64,000 nucleotides of DNA. Origin: Mya arenaria. Taxonomy: Eukaryota > Mollusca > Bivalvia > Myida > Myidae. The stretch is from NCBI RefSeq assembly GCF_026914265.1, contig NC_069135.1, forward strand, positions 23,429,639 to 23,493,638. The letters are read 5' to 3'. Both the position numbers and the translations under genes were made by a program. A model generated the notes under the pieces. It did no database searches. It saw nothing but the letters and a program-made list of their open reading frames with translations, and was not told the origin of the DNA. Each line of letters begins with the position of its first letter. Within the stretch, counting starts at the first letter, position 1. Below are positions 48,727 to 60,478 of the stretch, piece after piece.

Positions 48727-50556
48727 ATTACTATAAACACTATTTTAAATTCTACCATTAGAGGACACTTTCTTGCCTTTTTGCAATGTTTAAGATTGCA
48801 AGTAATATAAGATAATTCAAAATTTACGAAGAAAAAAATCTAAATATTCATTAAGTTGAAATTATTAACTAAGATGCCCTAGAGGTTTCTTACCTGGTAG
48901 CTGGAACTGTATGGATAAAATACACTTAGATTACAACTTCATATAACTCGTTCATTATACTGTAACGAATATTATTTTATAGGTAATTAATAAAGTATTT
49001 TAATGATGAAGACAATTTATTGCTAATAAACAATTATTACTTGCTGCTACCTATTATACCCCACCCACACTCAACAGTCAGGGCTTTTTTCACATTTAGG
49101 TGAAGCGGACCTAGCCCTTTTGGAGGGGAAAAATCGCGCGTTTGTTTTTCTAATCTAAGACTCACGATATCTATTTGTTCATGTTCTTGAAATCCCCCAC
49201 TTGATTGTTATGGTTCACAGTGGCAGATCCCGTAATTCATAACTGGGGGACACAAGTGGATTGGAGGGCTGTTCTTCCATCCACATGGATATTTTGTTTC
49301 AATGATGTATTGAAATTACACGTTTACACCATACATGCTTATTAAGATAGTATATGTATAACATCAGACAAAACTAGGTGGATATCATTATGATGTCCAT
49401 CAAAAGTTTCGTGGGTTTGCTGGGGCAGGTTTTGAACAGGGACTTGCGTTAGAGGGGCGTTACTTAGGGGCACAACTTTTTGGACATGATCCCTCGAGTG
49501 GGCATGACATTAATATGTTTAAAATGTGGGAAGTGGGGTTTAGGGGTACTCCCCCTAGAATATTTTAAATATTTTTAGTCTGAATTGGTGCATTATGGCG
49601 TAAAGTTTTTTTTTTTTTTCTGATAAATATTGACAAAAAATAACCTTTAAGTTTACTTGCGGGCCAACTGGGGGGGGGACACAGGCCCTACAGCCCCCCC
49701 CCCCCCACTGAACGACCCGCCCATGGTCCACTTTTAAAATAAAATAAATGGACAATTTTTGCTTGCTTGGGTATATAAGTAAAAAAACAACTGACTGTGG
49801 CAGTATAAATCTGGGTCCGTGAGCCCAGCTCAGATACACCCAACTGCAATTGACTAAATAATATGGTGATTTAATATTTAAAAATGGATTGTTTTTATGT
49901 TGGATGAGAAATTTGCATAAAACTGGACTCTACCGTGAAATCGGGTAAGTTTGAGTTACATACCTTGTTTCTTTTTTGTATATGAAAGACACTAAATATC
50001 TTCAGATGTGTTGTTTATCTCATTTTATGTACCCAAAATGGTTTTAAACAACATTTACGTGACAGACAATGATCCAGATGCCTGTGGTTTATACAGGGTC
50101 GATCTGACAAATATACATTTCGACTACTATAATGACAAATGACAAATCAATACGGAAAAAACTGACGAATAGAAACAACAAATAGCACGTCTACATTGAC
50201 AAATGTAAGAGATATTTAGTACGATTAAAAAGCACATTGTTGGAATTACACGTCTGGACTTTTGGCAACGAATAGCCTCCATACACGTAGTGCCGACTTA
50301 AGCTCATTGTGATCGCTATTGCGATTTCCATCAACCGGCATCAACTCTGAAAGCGCAAGGTCAACGTCGATGACACTTCTCAGGAATCATGATTGGGTTG
50401 ACCTTCTACCTAAATAGCTCAAACAAAAGTATCCATACAAAATACCCGTTGTTATGGCAACGGAAAGGGAAAAAAGTAATAATTTGTGTAGAGTCCAAAT
50501 GTACAGGAAAACAACGAGGATCTGACACTTAGCTAATTTCGTTATGATTCAAAGCG
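48727..50556. other. Intergenic, no gene; G/C runs near 49670-49706
   Basis: No supported gene. Poly-G then poly-C (about 49670-49706) form a short inverted homopolymer pair. The rest is AT-rich. Confidence 0.45.
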
Positions 50557-50760
50557 TTATAGAAACGGTTCCCTGGATCGGGTCCTGTGTTCATATAAAG
50601 AGAATTCCATTGTTCGAACTCGAAAGATAGGGTCACTAGACTCCACAATTTCGCTTGATTGTGCATCGAAGACCTGAACAGTAACACTACTGTCCGTGTA
50701 TTCACCTTCTGCGTCCATAAAATGCTGTCCTTCAAATCTATGCACTATTTTGCAATAACA
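50557..50760 (-). CDS. Unrecognised exon-like open segment on the minus strand
   Basis: Reads ...KIVHRFEGQHFMDAEGEYTD and SSVTVQVFDAQSSEIVESSD, ending ...RTRSREPFL and stop. Composition looks protein-like (mixed acidic and hydrophobic residues, no low complexity). Two in-frame stops lie upstream at about 50790, with a TACGGTACAG acceptor-like sequence between. A diverged copy of its start lies at 46589-46640. I do not recognise the protein. It may be an exon of a duplicated or decayed gene. Confidence 0.3.
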   Translation of the reverse strand, partial: CYCKIVHRFEGQHFMDAEGEYTDSSVTVQVFDAQSSEIVESSDPIFRVRTMEFSLYEHRTRSREPFL

Positions 50761-51060
50761 TAGGGTGGCAATTTTCTGTACCGTATTTCATCATGTCATT
50801 GTTCAACTTATAACAGCTCCAATTTAGCAACAACAAAAAATAACTACAAGTTGTTATGTAGTCTTGAAACGCTTTAGCTGTCAGAAGGGAGGTAACTGCA
50901 ATTATGACATAAAAATAATCGTTCCATAGTTAACTCCCCGGAAAGGTTTTAAGCGCTGTCTGTCCGATTTTGTCTGACGACTTTGACAACAATTCTGCAA
51001 CCAAGACAATATTTGTGAACTAATACAATATTGGTTGAAGGTAAAAATGTTATTAAGGAG
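50670..51060 (-). repeat. Partner copy of the segment 46589-47100
   Basis: See the partner segment. The block AAGGGAGGTAACT ... AGTTAACTCCC forms a short imperfect inverted repeat at 50885-50940 in this copy and at 46923-46980 in the other. Confidence 0.55.
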
Positions 51061-51894
51061 ATGTTGTTATTAGTGTTACTCTGGATTTCAAACATAAATA
51101 GTTCGAGGAGAAATTCAATTAGTGCCAGCTTACTTTTTGATCCTTTTAGGCATATAAATAAACACAAGTAAACGTATTGTTGTTTCGGGAGTGAACACCA
51201 AAAATAAATATTTAAATATCGTAAAATGTATCTTTTGGTGCTCACTCGGTGAAATATATTGCGATCTTACACAGAAACAAACAAATTACTAGTACAATAT
51301 CCTCTTTATCTTAAAATGTAACAAAAGATCTATCGTATACCAAATATCTGTTAACACAGGATTTGTAAATTATCTGACAATTGAAGTACTCAACGACTTT
51401 CGCTATTGTCTTATATATTGTAGAAAATCAGCGTGTATAAAGACATGGTATTCTAAAACAAAGAAATGCACTTAACCTTAAATTTTTACCAAGTGTCATG
51501 AGGTACTTTTTAAACGAATCGCTCTTCATTTAGCGTAAACTTCGTGATTTTAAAATAGTTGTCGACTTATTTCTCCCGGGATAGCCAGAAAATAGATCAG
51601 GATTTGTAATATCATTTGTTTTTATAAAAACGTGAATGTGTGTAAAATGGTTTTATCACTGGCGCAAAAATTGGACTTTTTTCAAAGAATACTTAAGATA
51701 AACAAACAGTGAATTATTTGAATCTAGAAAAAAATATTAAATCTAGAATGCTTAGACCAAGTTGAGATTGAGATCTTAGATGTCAACGCAGTGCATAGAC
51801 CTATACACTATATGGATATGGACGATATACCGTGACAGTACGTACATTGGCGTTATATTCTATACCAGTATATACTGTGCACTATATTCTATTC
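51061..51894. other. Intergenic, nothing recognised
   Basis: AT-rich, no supported gene. Confidence 0.5.
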
Positions 51895-52690
51895 ATTTTC
51901 AGAGGTGTTGAGTGCTTCAACACCCCTGTTCTCTATACAATGTATACAGCCAGAGATTTTGAAGATTTACTTCAACTCCTCTGTTATAGTCTATATACAT
52001 TGTGGAAGCGTGCACTATACTCTATTCATTGTCAAGAGGTGTTGAAGCAGTGCTTCAACACCCCTGTTCTCTATACAATGTATACAGCCAGAGATTTTGA
52101 AGATTTACTTCAACTCCTCTGTTATAGTCTATATACATTGTGGAAGCGTGCACAATACTCTACTCATTGTCAAGAGGTGTTGAAGCAGTGCTTCAACACC
52201 CCTGTTCTCTATACAATGTATACAGCCAGAGATTTTGAAGATTTACTTCAACTCCTCTGTTATAGTCTATATACATTGTGGAAGCGTACACTATACTCTA
52301 TTCATTGTCAAGAGGTGTTGAAGCGGTGCTTCAACACCCCTGTTCTCTATACAATGTATACAGCCAGAGATTATGAAGATTTACTTCAACTCCTCTGTTA
52401 TAGTCTATATACATTGTGGTAGCGTGCGCTATACTCTATTCATTCTCAGAGGTGTTGAAGCAGTGCTTCAACACCTCTGCTCTCTATGCAATGTAGATTT
52501 TGAAACTTTACTTCAACTCCTCTGTTATAGTCTATATACATTGTGGTAGCGTGGACTATTCTCTATCTGTAGATATGAACCCCTGTTATAGTCTATATAC
52601 ATGGTGGTGACATGCACTATTCTCTATTTGAATAGAGAGGTGTTGAAGCAGAGTTTCAATACCTCATCACCTCTATTTATTCTTTGTCCA
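51895..52690. repeat. 138-bp satellite with perfect palindromes
   Basis: Four to five units of 138 bp start at about 51901, 52036, 52174, 52312 and 52450. Each starts with the palindrome GGTGTTGAAGCA-G-TGCTTCAACACC, a perfect 12-bp stem with a single-base centre (one copy differs at the centre). Each also contains TTGAAG-ATTTA-CTTCAA and two inversely related ATACAATGTATA / TATACATTGTGG words. The 138-bp unit is a multiple of three, so the + strand stays open for 196 codons (51832-52422). That frame is a repeat product and not a gene. The right edge (52500-52690) is degenerate. Confidence 0.92.
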
Positions 52691-52739
52691 GTGAAAATGA
52701 AAAATGGGAGAAAAATGCTTAGATTTTTTTTTTGTTGGT

Positions 52740-53225
52740 TTTGTGTTATATCAGACACCACATTTAATATACTATAAGTATAATACACTCACATTGTACA
52801 AAATATAATTTTTGGGCAAAATGTTTTAAAAGTTAAATGAAAATGAGAATTTCTGGACTTAGCATCAACTCTGCCAAATTTTGCAATAAAATTACCAAAA
52901 TAACTTTTTAAAACAGATATTATATAACATTATAAGATACTTGAAATATACAAACTATGTATTTTGTAAAATATGATTTTTAGGTAAATTTGTTAGAAAA
53001 AAAAATGAAAATTTCTGCATTTTGCCAATTACTTTGTCAAATTTTGCAATAAAATTACCAGAATTACTGTTTTTAAATATATTTTATATTACAGTATAAT
53101 AGACCTTAAGTAAAGAAACTACATACTTATGTGAAATGTGCTTTTGGGGCACAATGTTTGACAAATGAAATGATTTTTTTTTAAATTTGGTCACCTAGGC
53201 ATCAATGAATTTTAAGTTTTTATAT
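52740..53225. repeat. ~170-180-bp diverged tandem repeat, three copies
   Basis: Each copy has a TTTTGTAAAATATGATTTTT-like block, an AAATGAAAATTTCTG block and a CAAATTTTGCAATAAAATTA block in order. Copies are AT-rich and strongly diverged. Confidence 0.7.
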
Positions 53226-54177
53226 TGCAGATATTTACCAGTCGCGCAAAATGCACAATTGCAAACAACATGCAAAAGCACTTTGAAACCAATATAATGC
53301 GACAGGCGCTTTGGTTTGCCAAGCCTTGCCTTGCAAACATCTACATAAGCCTAAAAATGTCTGTCTGAGATACCAGGCGTGAAGCTGCATATAACACTAG
53401 TATGCGGATGAATCCACATGATTCTGATAAAAACATAAAAAAATCAGCCAAAGTTGCAGTATGCATACTTGACTACATGATCCTTTAAATGTCATTTATA
53501 TTTTCCAGTACAAAATAAAGCACCTCAGAGCGCCCAGAATGCACCATGTTTTTCAAAATATTCTGAGGGGGCATGCCCCGAGACCCACCTAGCAATTATG
53601 AATCCACATATAAAGGGCTAGCTAAGCCCCTTACTTCTGTATGCAAAACAAGACTACATGCTCATCTTTTCTTTATCTATTCTGCCTGTTAATTTGCTTG
53701 TAAACTTATGTTAGTCAACAATATAATAACATTAGCTGGGCCAAAATACAAAAGTCTCTTCTTATGTTGAGAAAAATTCGAAAAATTCCGTTACTGTTTA
53801 ATTTCCGTGAATGTTTATTATTCTTTTGCAAAGAGGTATGCAATTATGATTGCAGGGTTTATATGAAAATACGATATCAGGAATGGTCTGAAACAGCCCT
53901 AAAACACACAAAAGCCTTAAATGAAACAAACATATTATATATTAAAGAGAATTGGAGTACTGTCTATAAAACATACACCTTAAAACACAATCTATGAACA
54001 GTTTTTTTCTTATAAAAAAAGCTACAACAAAAATATCGCTGGAAGTGATGGTACTTCCCATATGCCCGTTTTCTTTGAAAAAGCAGAACTTGTAATTCAG
54101 TGTGCTAGTAGAAGGTAAATTGTTGTTGCATTATTATACACAGTTGGAAATACCATTTTTAATAATTGTTTTCATTG
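53226..54177. other. Intergenic, no gene recognised
   Basis: A GAGGGGGCATGCCCCGAGAC block at about 53566 resembles part of a dispersed repeat but no boundaries are visible. The 77-codon frame at 53764 has no recognisable domain. Confidence 0.4.
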
Positions 54178-54504
54178 TTAATGCTGCACTCTCACAGATA
54201 TATGAATTTTTATTATTTTTAACTTGGAATGAAAAACTTTTGTGCACATGTCTGATAACAGTTATATGAGACTGCATACAAAATCACAGTTTTTCCTATT
54301 ACCATTTAAAACTCTATGTTTAATGGTTAGTAATGCTTGAGAAGAAATGAAAATTTTGGCAGTTTTTCAGACAATTGAATTCTGTTTCATTGAGAGTTAT
54401 CTTATATGACTGGATTGAAGGCATTCATGCTAAAGTCAGACTATTTTAATTATTTTTTTCAAAGCAAATGTGAAAACTCTTAATCAGTGACAGTGCAGCT
54501 TTAA
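54178..54504. mobile_element. TTAA-flanked foldback MITE, diverged
   Basis: TTAA-TGCTGCACTCTCACAGAT left; CAGTGACAGTGCAGCT-TTAA right. Interior family words are present with more substitutions than other copies. Confidence 0.8.
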
Positions 54505-54978
54505 CATCCTTTTAGATTTAATCACTATGATTTCAAAATTATCAGACAAACATGATACTAGATGTATACTGTCTTGTTTGGAATTCTTGCCCTTATTCAG
54601 TATTGGTTCAATCATAGCAGTATTTATTTGAACTGCCTCTAGGTTAAAGTGTGATAAAATTCATAAGATGTCAAATACATAATTATATAAGATTCACAAT
54701 TCTTTGAAGGAATGAACTCCTGCTTACATGTCATATAACAAATTATGGACAAATACAGAACCTAATCCTAATAGTTTTTCTCCAGAATTATCAAAGGGGT
54801 CACTCTTAACAAAGATCTAGTATAAACTTAATAATAATTTCTTTAGTTTAACAATGTTATAAAATCTTGAAAGGCCATAGGCAGGTAGTTCTGACATTCA
54901 TACCCTTCAAAACCTTTGACAAGAGGCATGTCTATCAAATATAATTATGAATTACTGGTGTAAATGGGTAGTGGGTAA
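54505..54978. other. Intergenic, nothing recognised
   Basis: AT-rich, no supported feature. Confidence 0.5.
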
Positions 54979-55196
54979 TGCACATGTCAATTGTAACCAC
55001 CACCACCCCCGTCTGGGGGTATACTGGGTGTGAATGCGGTGGTTTTGTCTTACCTATGGTATGTTGGATGCGGGGGGAATTTGGCAGGGATTTTAGTTCA
55101 GGATCAGTTCAGGGAATTTAACCTGGGGTAGGCTGGACCAAAAGTCAAAAGTCCCCGGACCTGGGGGCGGGATGTGGTTACAATTGACTGGTGCAT
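54979..55196. mobile_element. Second copy of the GTCAATTGTAACCAC MITE, shorter
   Basis: Left TGCACATGTCAATTGTAACC, right inverse TGCACCAGTCAATTGTAACC. Shares ATACTGGG, GGGAATTTGGCAGGGATTTT and GGTAGGCTGGACC-type words with 14978-15302. It is about 110 bp shorter and the poly-C and poly-G runs are reduced. Confidence 0.75.
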
Positions 55197-55680
55197 TATG
55201 CTATTCATTTTGTTGCCCACTCTTTTGTTTTTGTTTGATAATCCATTGCACACAACTATAGATCAGGATCTCAAATACTATATATGTTGAAAATTGACAA
55301 CTTTTGACATCAATGTTTTAGTTATAGTTATGAATAATGAGCGTTCATTCATTGCTTTTTTATCAAATCACAATCATAAGTGTTAGCAAAGCACACCACT
55401 TTGTGCAGTAATGTTTAATGCTGTGGCTCCTCTTATCAACCAAGCACTTGGGCTGTTGGTGGATAACCATTTCCCTAGTTTCCTCCCTGTCTGGTCACCT
55501 GTTTGAAAATTAAAACATTGATAATATATAATAATGACAAAACTTGAAAGTATTGTACACTATGTTTATACATTTGCTGAATTAAATGAATAAGCTAAGG
55601 AAATGTACATTCAAAACAAAAGGGCCAGCATGGCCCTTAATTGGTCACCTGATTAAAATGACCATGAACAAGTCAGTCAG
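55197..55680. other. Intergenic, nothing recognised
   Basis: No supported feature. Confidence 0.5.
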
Positions 55681-56240
55681 GTAACAACTGGTTATGAAAG
55701 GTGTTGCTATTTGCTTAGCAGGTTAGTGGTTGCTGTGTTATTTGATGGTTGATAAGGACTCCTCAAAGAAGGCTGCTCTTTGTTAACAGAAATGAGAATT
55801 ATGGTAAGCTGGTTGTTCCCATGGTCAATGGATGTTACGGTAATGAACCAGAATGTTGCTATGGAAGTAAATGATTACTAAGGAAGTAATTGGTTGCTAT
55901 GGATGTTGGCTGTTGCTCAGGAAAAAATGGTTGCTAAATAAGGCATTGGTGCCTATAAAGGTAGTTAATGGATGCGTTGGAAGGAATTGGATGCTAAGGA
56001 AGTCATTGGTTGAATGGGGATTCATTTGTTGCTATGGATGAAGGTAGTTGCTAAGGCAATCATTGGTTGATAAAGAAGCCAAGGATTGTTTAGGAAGTCA
56101 TCATTTTTTATGGAAGTCATTGGCTGCTGTAAATGAAGTATTTGATAAGGATGTCCTTGGTTGCTTATAAAGTGGTTGTTAAGGAAGACATTGTGAGTTT
56201 GGATTGTTAAGTCACTAAGTTAGACAAGTGGGTTCCTTAA
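55681..56240. repeat. Degenerate tandem repeat of GGTTGCTAAGGAAGTCATT words
   Basis: Words such as TTGCTATGGATG, AAGGAAGTCATTGGTTG and GGTTGCTAA recur every 20-40 bp without fixed spacing. An old, scrambled minisatellite. Confidence 0.65.
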
Positions 56241-56928
56241 GGGTACTACGAGGTCTACGATTTCCTCAACAAGGCAAAACCTTGCTTAACATCCTGCCAA
56301 AAGGTGATTATTATATTGTTGTAACAACTTGTTTCATAATCTTTGAAACTATTAAATACCTTTTAGTTTAGACATCAGTTTCTAAGGAATTCATACATTA
56401 CTGCAGAAGTCATTGCCTGATTTGAATGTGTATCAATTTTTGTTCTAGAAGTCTATCATTAACAGGGGAACTCTGGTTAGGACAACTTTGACCCCAAGGA
56501 CGAAACTTGAACAACATTCATAAAAAAAAATTATGAATTCTTTTTACTGCCTGTACAATGTACCTCGCAAATTCGGTAAAAAGTCAACTTTGGGAAAAAT
56601 ACAAAATCAGGCCAAAATTGCTTATATAATGGCAAATATACATTTTTTAACTTTTTTATGCATACCTTATGCTGTGAAAGAGTAAGACTTGTCAAGATTT
56701 TGTTTATATTTCAAGAAATTCATTGCTATTTTAATCCGGAATGTAATGTAATTTTTTTAATTTTGGGGAAAATGGAGTTTTTCACAATAAAAAAATCACT
56801 GACAATGAACTACAAACTCCAACATATAAACACCACATACACAAAAACAAATTGATTACATATATAAATTACTGAATATTCACATGGTCTTATGATATTA
56901 TTGATGAATATTATAATGTTATTTTTAG
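56241..56928. other. Intergenic or intronic, nothing recognised
   Basis: AT-rich, no supported exon. Confidence 0.4.
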
Positions 56929-57017
56929 ATACCAGTTACGGGTAGTAGTAATGAAGAATACCAGATTACAAAATCAAAGTGGAAATTGGAACTATTAGAG
57001 AATCACTTTATTTGTGG
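56929..57017 (+). CDS. Candidate exon of an unrecognised gene
   Basis: ATTTTTAG acceptor before and GTAGGT donor after. Only one frame is open and reads IPVTGSSNEEYQITKSKWKL then ELLENHFICG, a protein-like composition. It ends with two bases of a split codon. I do not recognise the family and cannot connect it with confidence to other exons. Confidence 0.3.
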
Positions 57018-57933
57018 GTAGGTCACTTAAATATTCATTGAGGTGAAAAGAAATTACCATATGATGTATTGCATATGTTTAACCGCTGTTGCACAATCAT
57101 CATTTCCAAGTGACTGTCTTCATGTCCAGTACTAGCTTACAAAATCCCTTTCTAGAAAGTCAAAGACTTCATCTGATGCATCTTAAAAAGGAAGAATACA
57201 ACACAATCATGAACACAATAAATGCAAATAATGTTGGGTATGCTTTAAACATGATTCAAATGCAAAACATCTTGGCAATTATTTCTAGAGCAATCTAAAT
57301 GTCCTACATGAGATTTATTCTCTTATGAAAAAGTGATGTTTATGTACAAGCCAAATATACTAGAAATGTGTCAAGTGGACATTAACTTAAGTCTTGTGTT
57401 GCTTGGTGAATTGCATATACTGTGAATGAAGATGATTAACAAAAAAACAGGGATTTCTCATAATATGACAAAGTTTTTTTTACCAAGTTTGGTAAAGATT
57501 ATTGAGCCATACAATGTTTTTATCTGGACTGCATCGTCTTTTATTCTGGGCAGCATAATATGGAAATCCAGGCCATGTATACATCTGGGTTTTATCTGTA
57601 ATGGACCACATTTTCCAAAATGTATGTAGGCAAATGAGTTACATGGAAATAAAAACTATCTATACATAATAATAAGTGATTTGTATACATGTGTTTACCT
57701 TGGTATTATATACCCATAGATATATTATATGACATAATATTGGGTTAATACAAAAAAAATGAAAGAATATATAATTAGGTTAATGATAAATCAAGCAAAT
57801 TTAAACTAACACAAACAATTATATGTATATATTTACATTATTTCACAGTAAAATATAATAGAAATTTATAAACATTGGCATAATGCTTAAATCAGGTATC
57901 TATTTCAAGGCAGTTGTCATTAAATCATAAAAT
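57018..57933. other. Intergenic or intronic, nothing recognised
   Basis: AT-rich. Open frames at 57089-57298 and 57426-57629 show no recognisable motif. Confidence 0.4.
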
Positions 57934-58282
57934 TTAAAGCTGCACTCTCACAGATATACCATTTTTACAAATTTTTTGTCTTGGAAAGAGCAAATTTTTG
58001 CATAAATATCTGCAAACCAATGATATATGATTGCTGCCAAAAAATCAGATCGTAGATTTATATATATCCGTTCGAAAATTAATGTTTTATGGCTTAAACC
58101 GTTACTAATGGTTTAAGAAAAATGCATAAAACATTACTTTTAAAACTTAAATATAAAAATCTGCTATCTAATTTTTTGTCAGCTGTCTTAAATAACTGGT
58201 TTCCATGGATTTTCGCAAAAATTGCCTCATTCCAAGACAAAAAAATTGTCAAAACGTTCAATCTGTGAGAGTGCACCTTTAA
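57934..58282. mobile_element. TTAA-flanked foldback MITE
   Basis: TTAA-AGCTGCACTCTCACAGAT left; CAATCTGTGAGAGTGCACCT-TTAA right. The centre is plainly palindromic: CAGATCGTAGATTT in the left half faces AAATCTGCTATCT in the right half. Confidence 0.92.
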
Positions 58283-58433
58283 GGTCAAAACTAGAAAATG
58301 AAACTTTAAACAATAAACTTAAAAACCATGACTTATGGTACAAGTATTTCCACATCGGAGCGGCTGGTTCTTACACACTGACAGTGACACACAATACACT
58401 CCACTCCTCTCCATTAACCCTTTATATATATAT

Positions 58434-59184
58434 TACAGTCGAAACTCGTTGGCTCGATATCTCATGGCTCGATATCCTCGTTGGCTTGAACCAGATTAAA
58501 AGAACCGATTTTGTTTAACTCTTTGTTCATATAAAATTTGATCGGATGGCTCGATATATTGAGGGTCGATATTTCTCCACGCTCGAAGTCATTTTTGCGG
58601 TTCCAAGTAAGAATTTCACAATTTTGTTTGCTTGGGTCGATGTCATTTTCGCGGGTTCAGGTAAGAACCTCACACCTTGATTTGTTTTGTTGGCTTCATT
58701 TAGCACACGGCGCTAATCGATAAAAATTAACTCAATTTATTATAATTATTATCAAATTTGAATGACTTAACAGTTTGAATAAACATGCCATCACTTTATC
58801 TAAGTTCTTTCCCTAATTGTTATACATGTATAAATTTCAATGCATCCTTATATAACTAATAAGCTATGTTTTTGTTACCCACTGTTTAAAATTACTTGTT
58901 TGCTGTTTTCGCATAATTTTTATAATTAATAAAAACAATCAAATAATATTTTCTAAGTATCGAATAAGTGATGTTACGAACTTTAAGACGTGTAACTATG
59001 CCCAATTAATACTCTTCTTTCGCGGAGATAGCATAGCCAATAACAAACGAGGTAAACAAGACTTTTTGTAACGAATAATAAAAAAAATAACATTCTGTAA
59101 GCAATCCCGCTTGGCTCGATATTCTCGAGGCTCGAAGTATTTTGGCTGGTCCCTAGAATATCGAGCCATCGAGTTTCGACTGTA
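58434..59184. mobile_element. pogo/Tigger-like non-autonomous element (~750 bp)
   Basis: Left CAGTCGAAACTCGTTGGCTC; right inverse CAGTCGAAACTCGATGGCTC. TA flanks both ends. Further GGCTCGATAT words repeat just inside both ends. The 500-bp interior is AT-rich with no transposase. Related ends occur at 4976-5154. Confidence 0.8.
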
Positions 59185-59187
59185 GTT

Positions 59188-59340
59188 TAAAGCTGACGGA
59201 GGCACTCCTGCCATGTACCGCTGCCACCATTTAAGTAAACCTGGGAGGAGAAGTGCCCCAGTGTGGAGCTTGAACCAACAACAACTGCTGGAACACTATC
59301 ATGGCGCTGTAACCAACTGAGCTAACTGAACGGCTGGTTC
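59188..59340 (-). mobile_element. tRNA-derived SINE, minus strand
   Basis: On the minus strand it reads GCCGTTCAGTTAGCTCAGTT (A box TTAGCTCAGTTGG) and then TTGGTTCAAGCTCC (B box) at tRNA spacing, followed by about 70 bp of body (GGGGCACTTCTCCTCCCAGG...). The pogo-like element abuts its 3' side. The acceptor stem does not close, so it is not a tRNA gene. Confidence 0.6.
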
Positions 59341-59366
59341 TCATAGACACGATCTACATCTACAAT

Positions 59367-59438
59367 AACTTTACAATGTACATGAATACATAAATAACTA
59401 AAGTATGAATGCAATGTATTCATGTACATTGTAAAGTT
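59367..59438. repeat. Perfect 24-bp inverted repeat with 24-bp loop
   Basis: The arm at 59367-59390 (AACTTTACAATGTACATGAA...) is exactly reverse-complementary to 59415-59438. Could be the core of a small foldback element or a transcribed hairpin; no flanking duplication seen. Confidence 0.85.
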
Positions 59439-59764
59439 GATGTCTACTGTACTACTTTAAAAGACACATGCATGTACCCCAAAATTAGTTTTGACAGGCA
59501 TGACTCACTAATGCCAGTTGTGAGCTTGTTCCTAGCTTCGATCAAGATATTTCTTCTGAAAATGACATTGAATACACTCTAAAGCCTAAAAGGCTGTAAA
59601 ATATGCATTCAACATCTTGATAAGCAACTATCTTAAATAAATTAAAATATTAGGATACAGAATGATGTGAAAGAGACTTTAAAAATATCGCTGCATTGTT
59701 GGACGTTGGTGCTGTCATCTGATGATCGGTCAGCGGCAATGATTGAGGCAAGCATCAAGTATAT

Positions 59765-60478
59765 TTAAATAAACATTGCACTTTAACAGATTAAATGTTT
59801 TGACAACTGTTTTATTTTTTGTCTTTATACAAGCCAATAAATGCATAAGTGCAAGAAAAACAGTGACACAAGACTGCTTAAAAAAACATTGGATTGCATA
59901 TATATTTTAGTTAAAGCTTCACTATCACAGATATACCATTTTTACAACTTTTTTTATTTTTTGTCTTGGAAAGAGCAAATTTTTGTATAAATATCTGCAA
60001 ACCAATGATATAGGATTGCTAAGAAAAACCAGATCATAGATTTTCATATTTCCGTTTGAAAATTAATGTTTTATGGCTAAAACCGTTTATAAACGTTTTA
60101 GAAAAATGAACAAAACATCAATTTTTGAACTGGTATATATAAAAATTTGCGATCTATATTTGTCAGCAGTCTTATATAACTGGTTTCCATGGATTTTCGC
60201 CAAAATTAGTACATTCCAAGATAAAACATAAAAAAGTTGGCAAAATGTTCAATCTGTGAGAGTGCAGCTTTAAGAAAATGATGTTTTATGCATTTTTCTT
60301 CCAACTGTTAGTAGCACTTTTAGCCATAAAACATTTTTTTTAACGGAATATGTCAGCAGGCTTATATCACTTATTTGCATATATTAATTTACACAGAAAC
60401 TGGCTCATTCAAACTCCAAGACAAAAATAAAAAATAACAAAGTTGTCAAAATACATGTATGTGAGAGTGCAGCTTTAA
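59765..60478. mobile_element. Foldback MITE split by a second copy of the same family
   Basis: The left half (59765-59910) carries GCACTTTAACAGATTAAATG and GTTTTGACAACTGTTTTATT; the right half (60274-60478) ends ATGTGAGAGTGCAGCT-TTAA. Removing 59911-60273 with one TTAA joins TATTTTAG-TTAA-GAAAATGATG, which matches the family interior TATTTCCGTTCGAAAATTAATG. The left terminus is degenerate. Confidence 0.75.
59911..60273. mobile_element. TTAA-flanked foldback MITE inserted in another copy
   Basis: TTAA-AGCTTCACTATCACAGAT left; CAATCTGTGAGAGTGCAGCT-TTAA right. Interior highly similar to 57934-58282, for example TTGTCTTGGAAAGAGCAAAT in both, which suggests a recent common source. Confidence 0.9.

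Noticed and set aside
51832-52422. 196-codon + strand frame
   Set aside because: Translation of the 138-bp satellite; repeats every 46 residues and ends where the array decays.
59188-59340. Functional tRNA gene on the minus strand
   Set aside because: Acceptor stem does not close and the block is followed by a SINE-like body.
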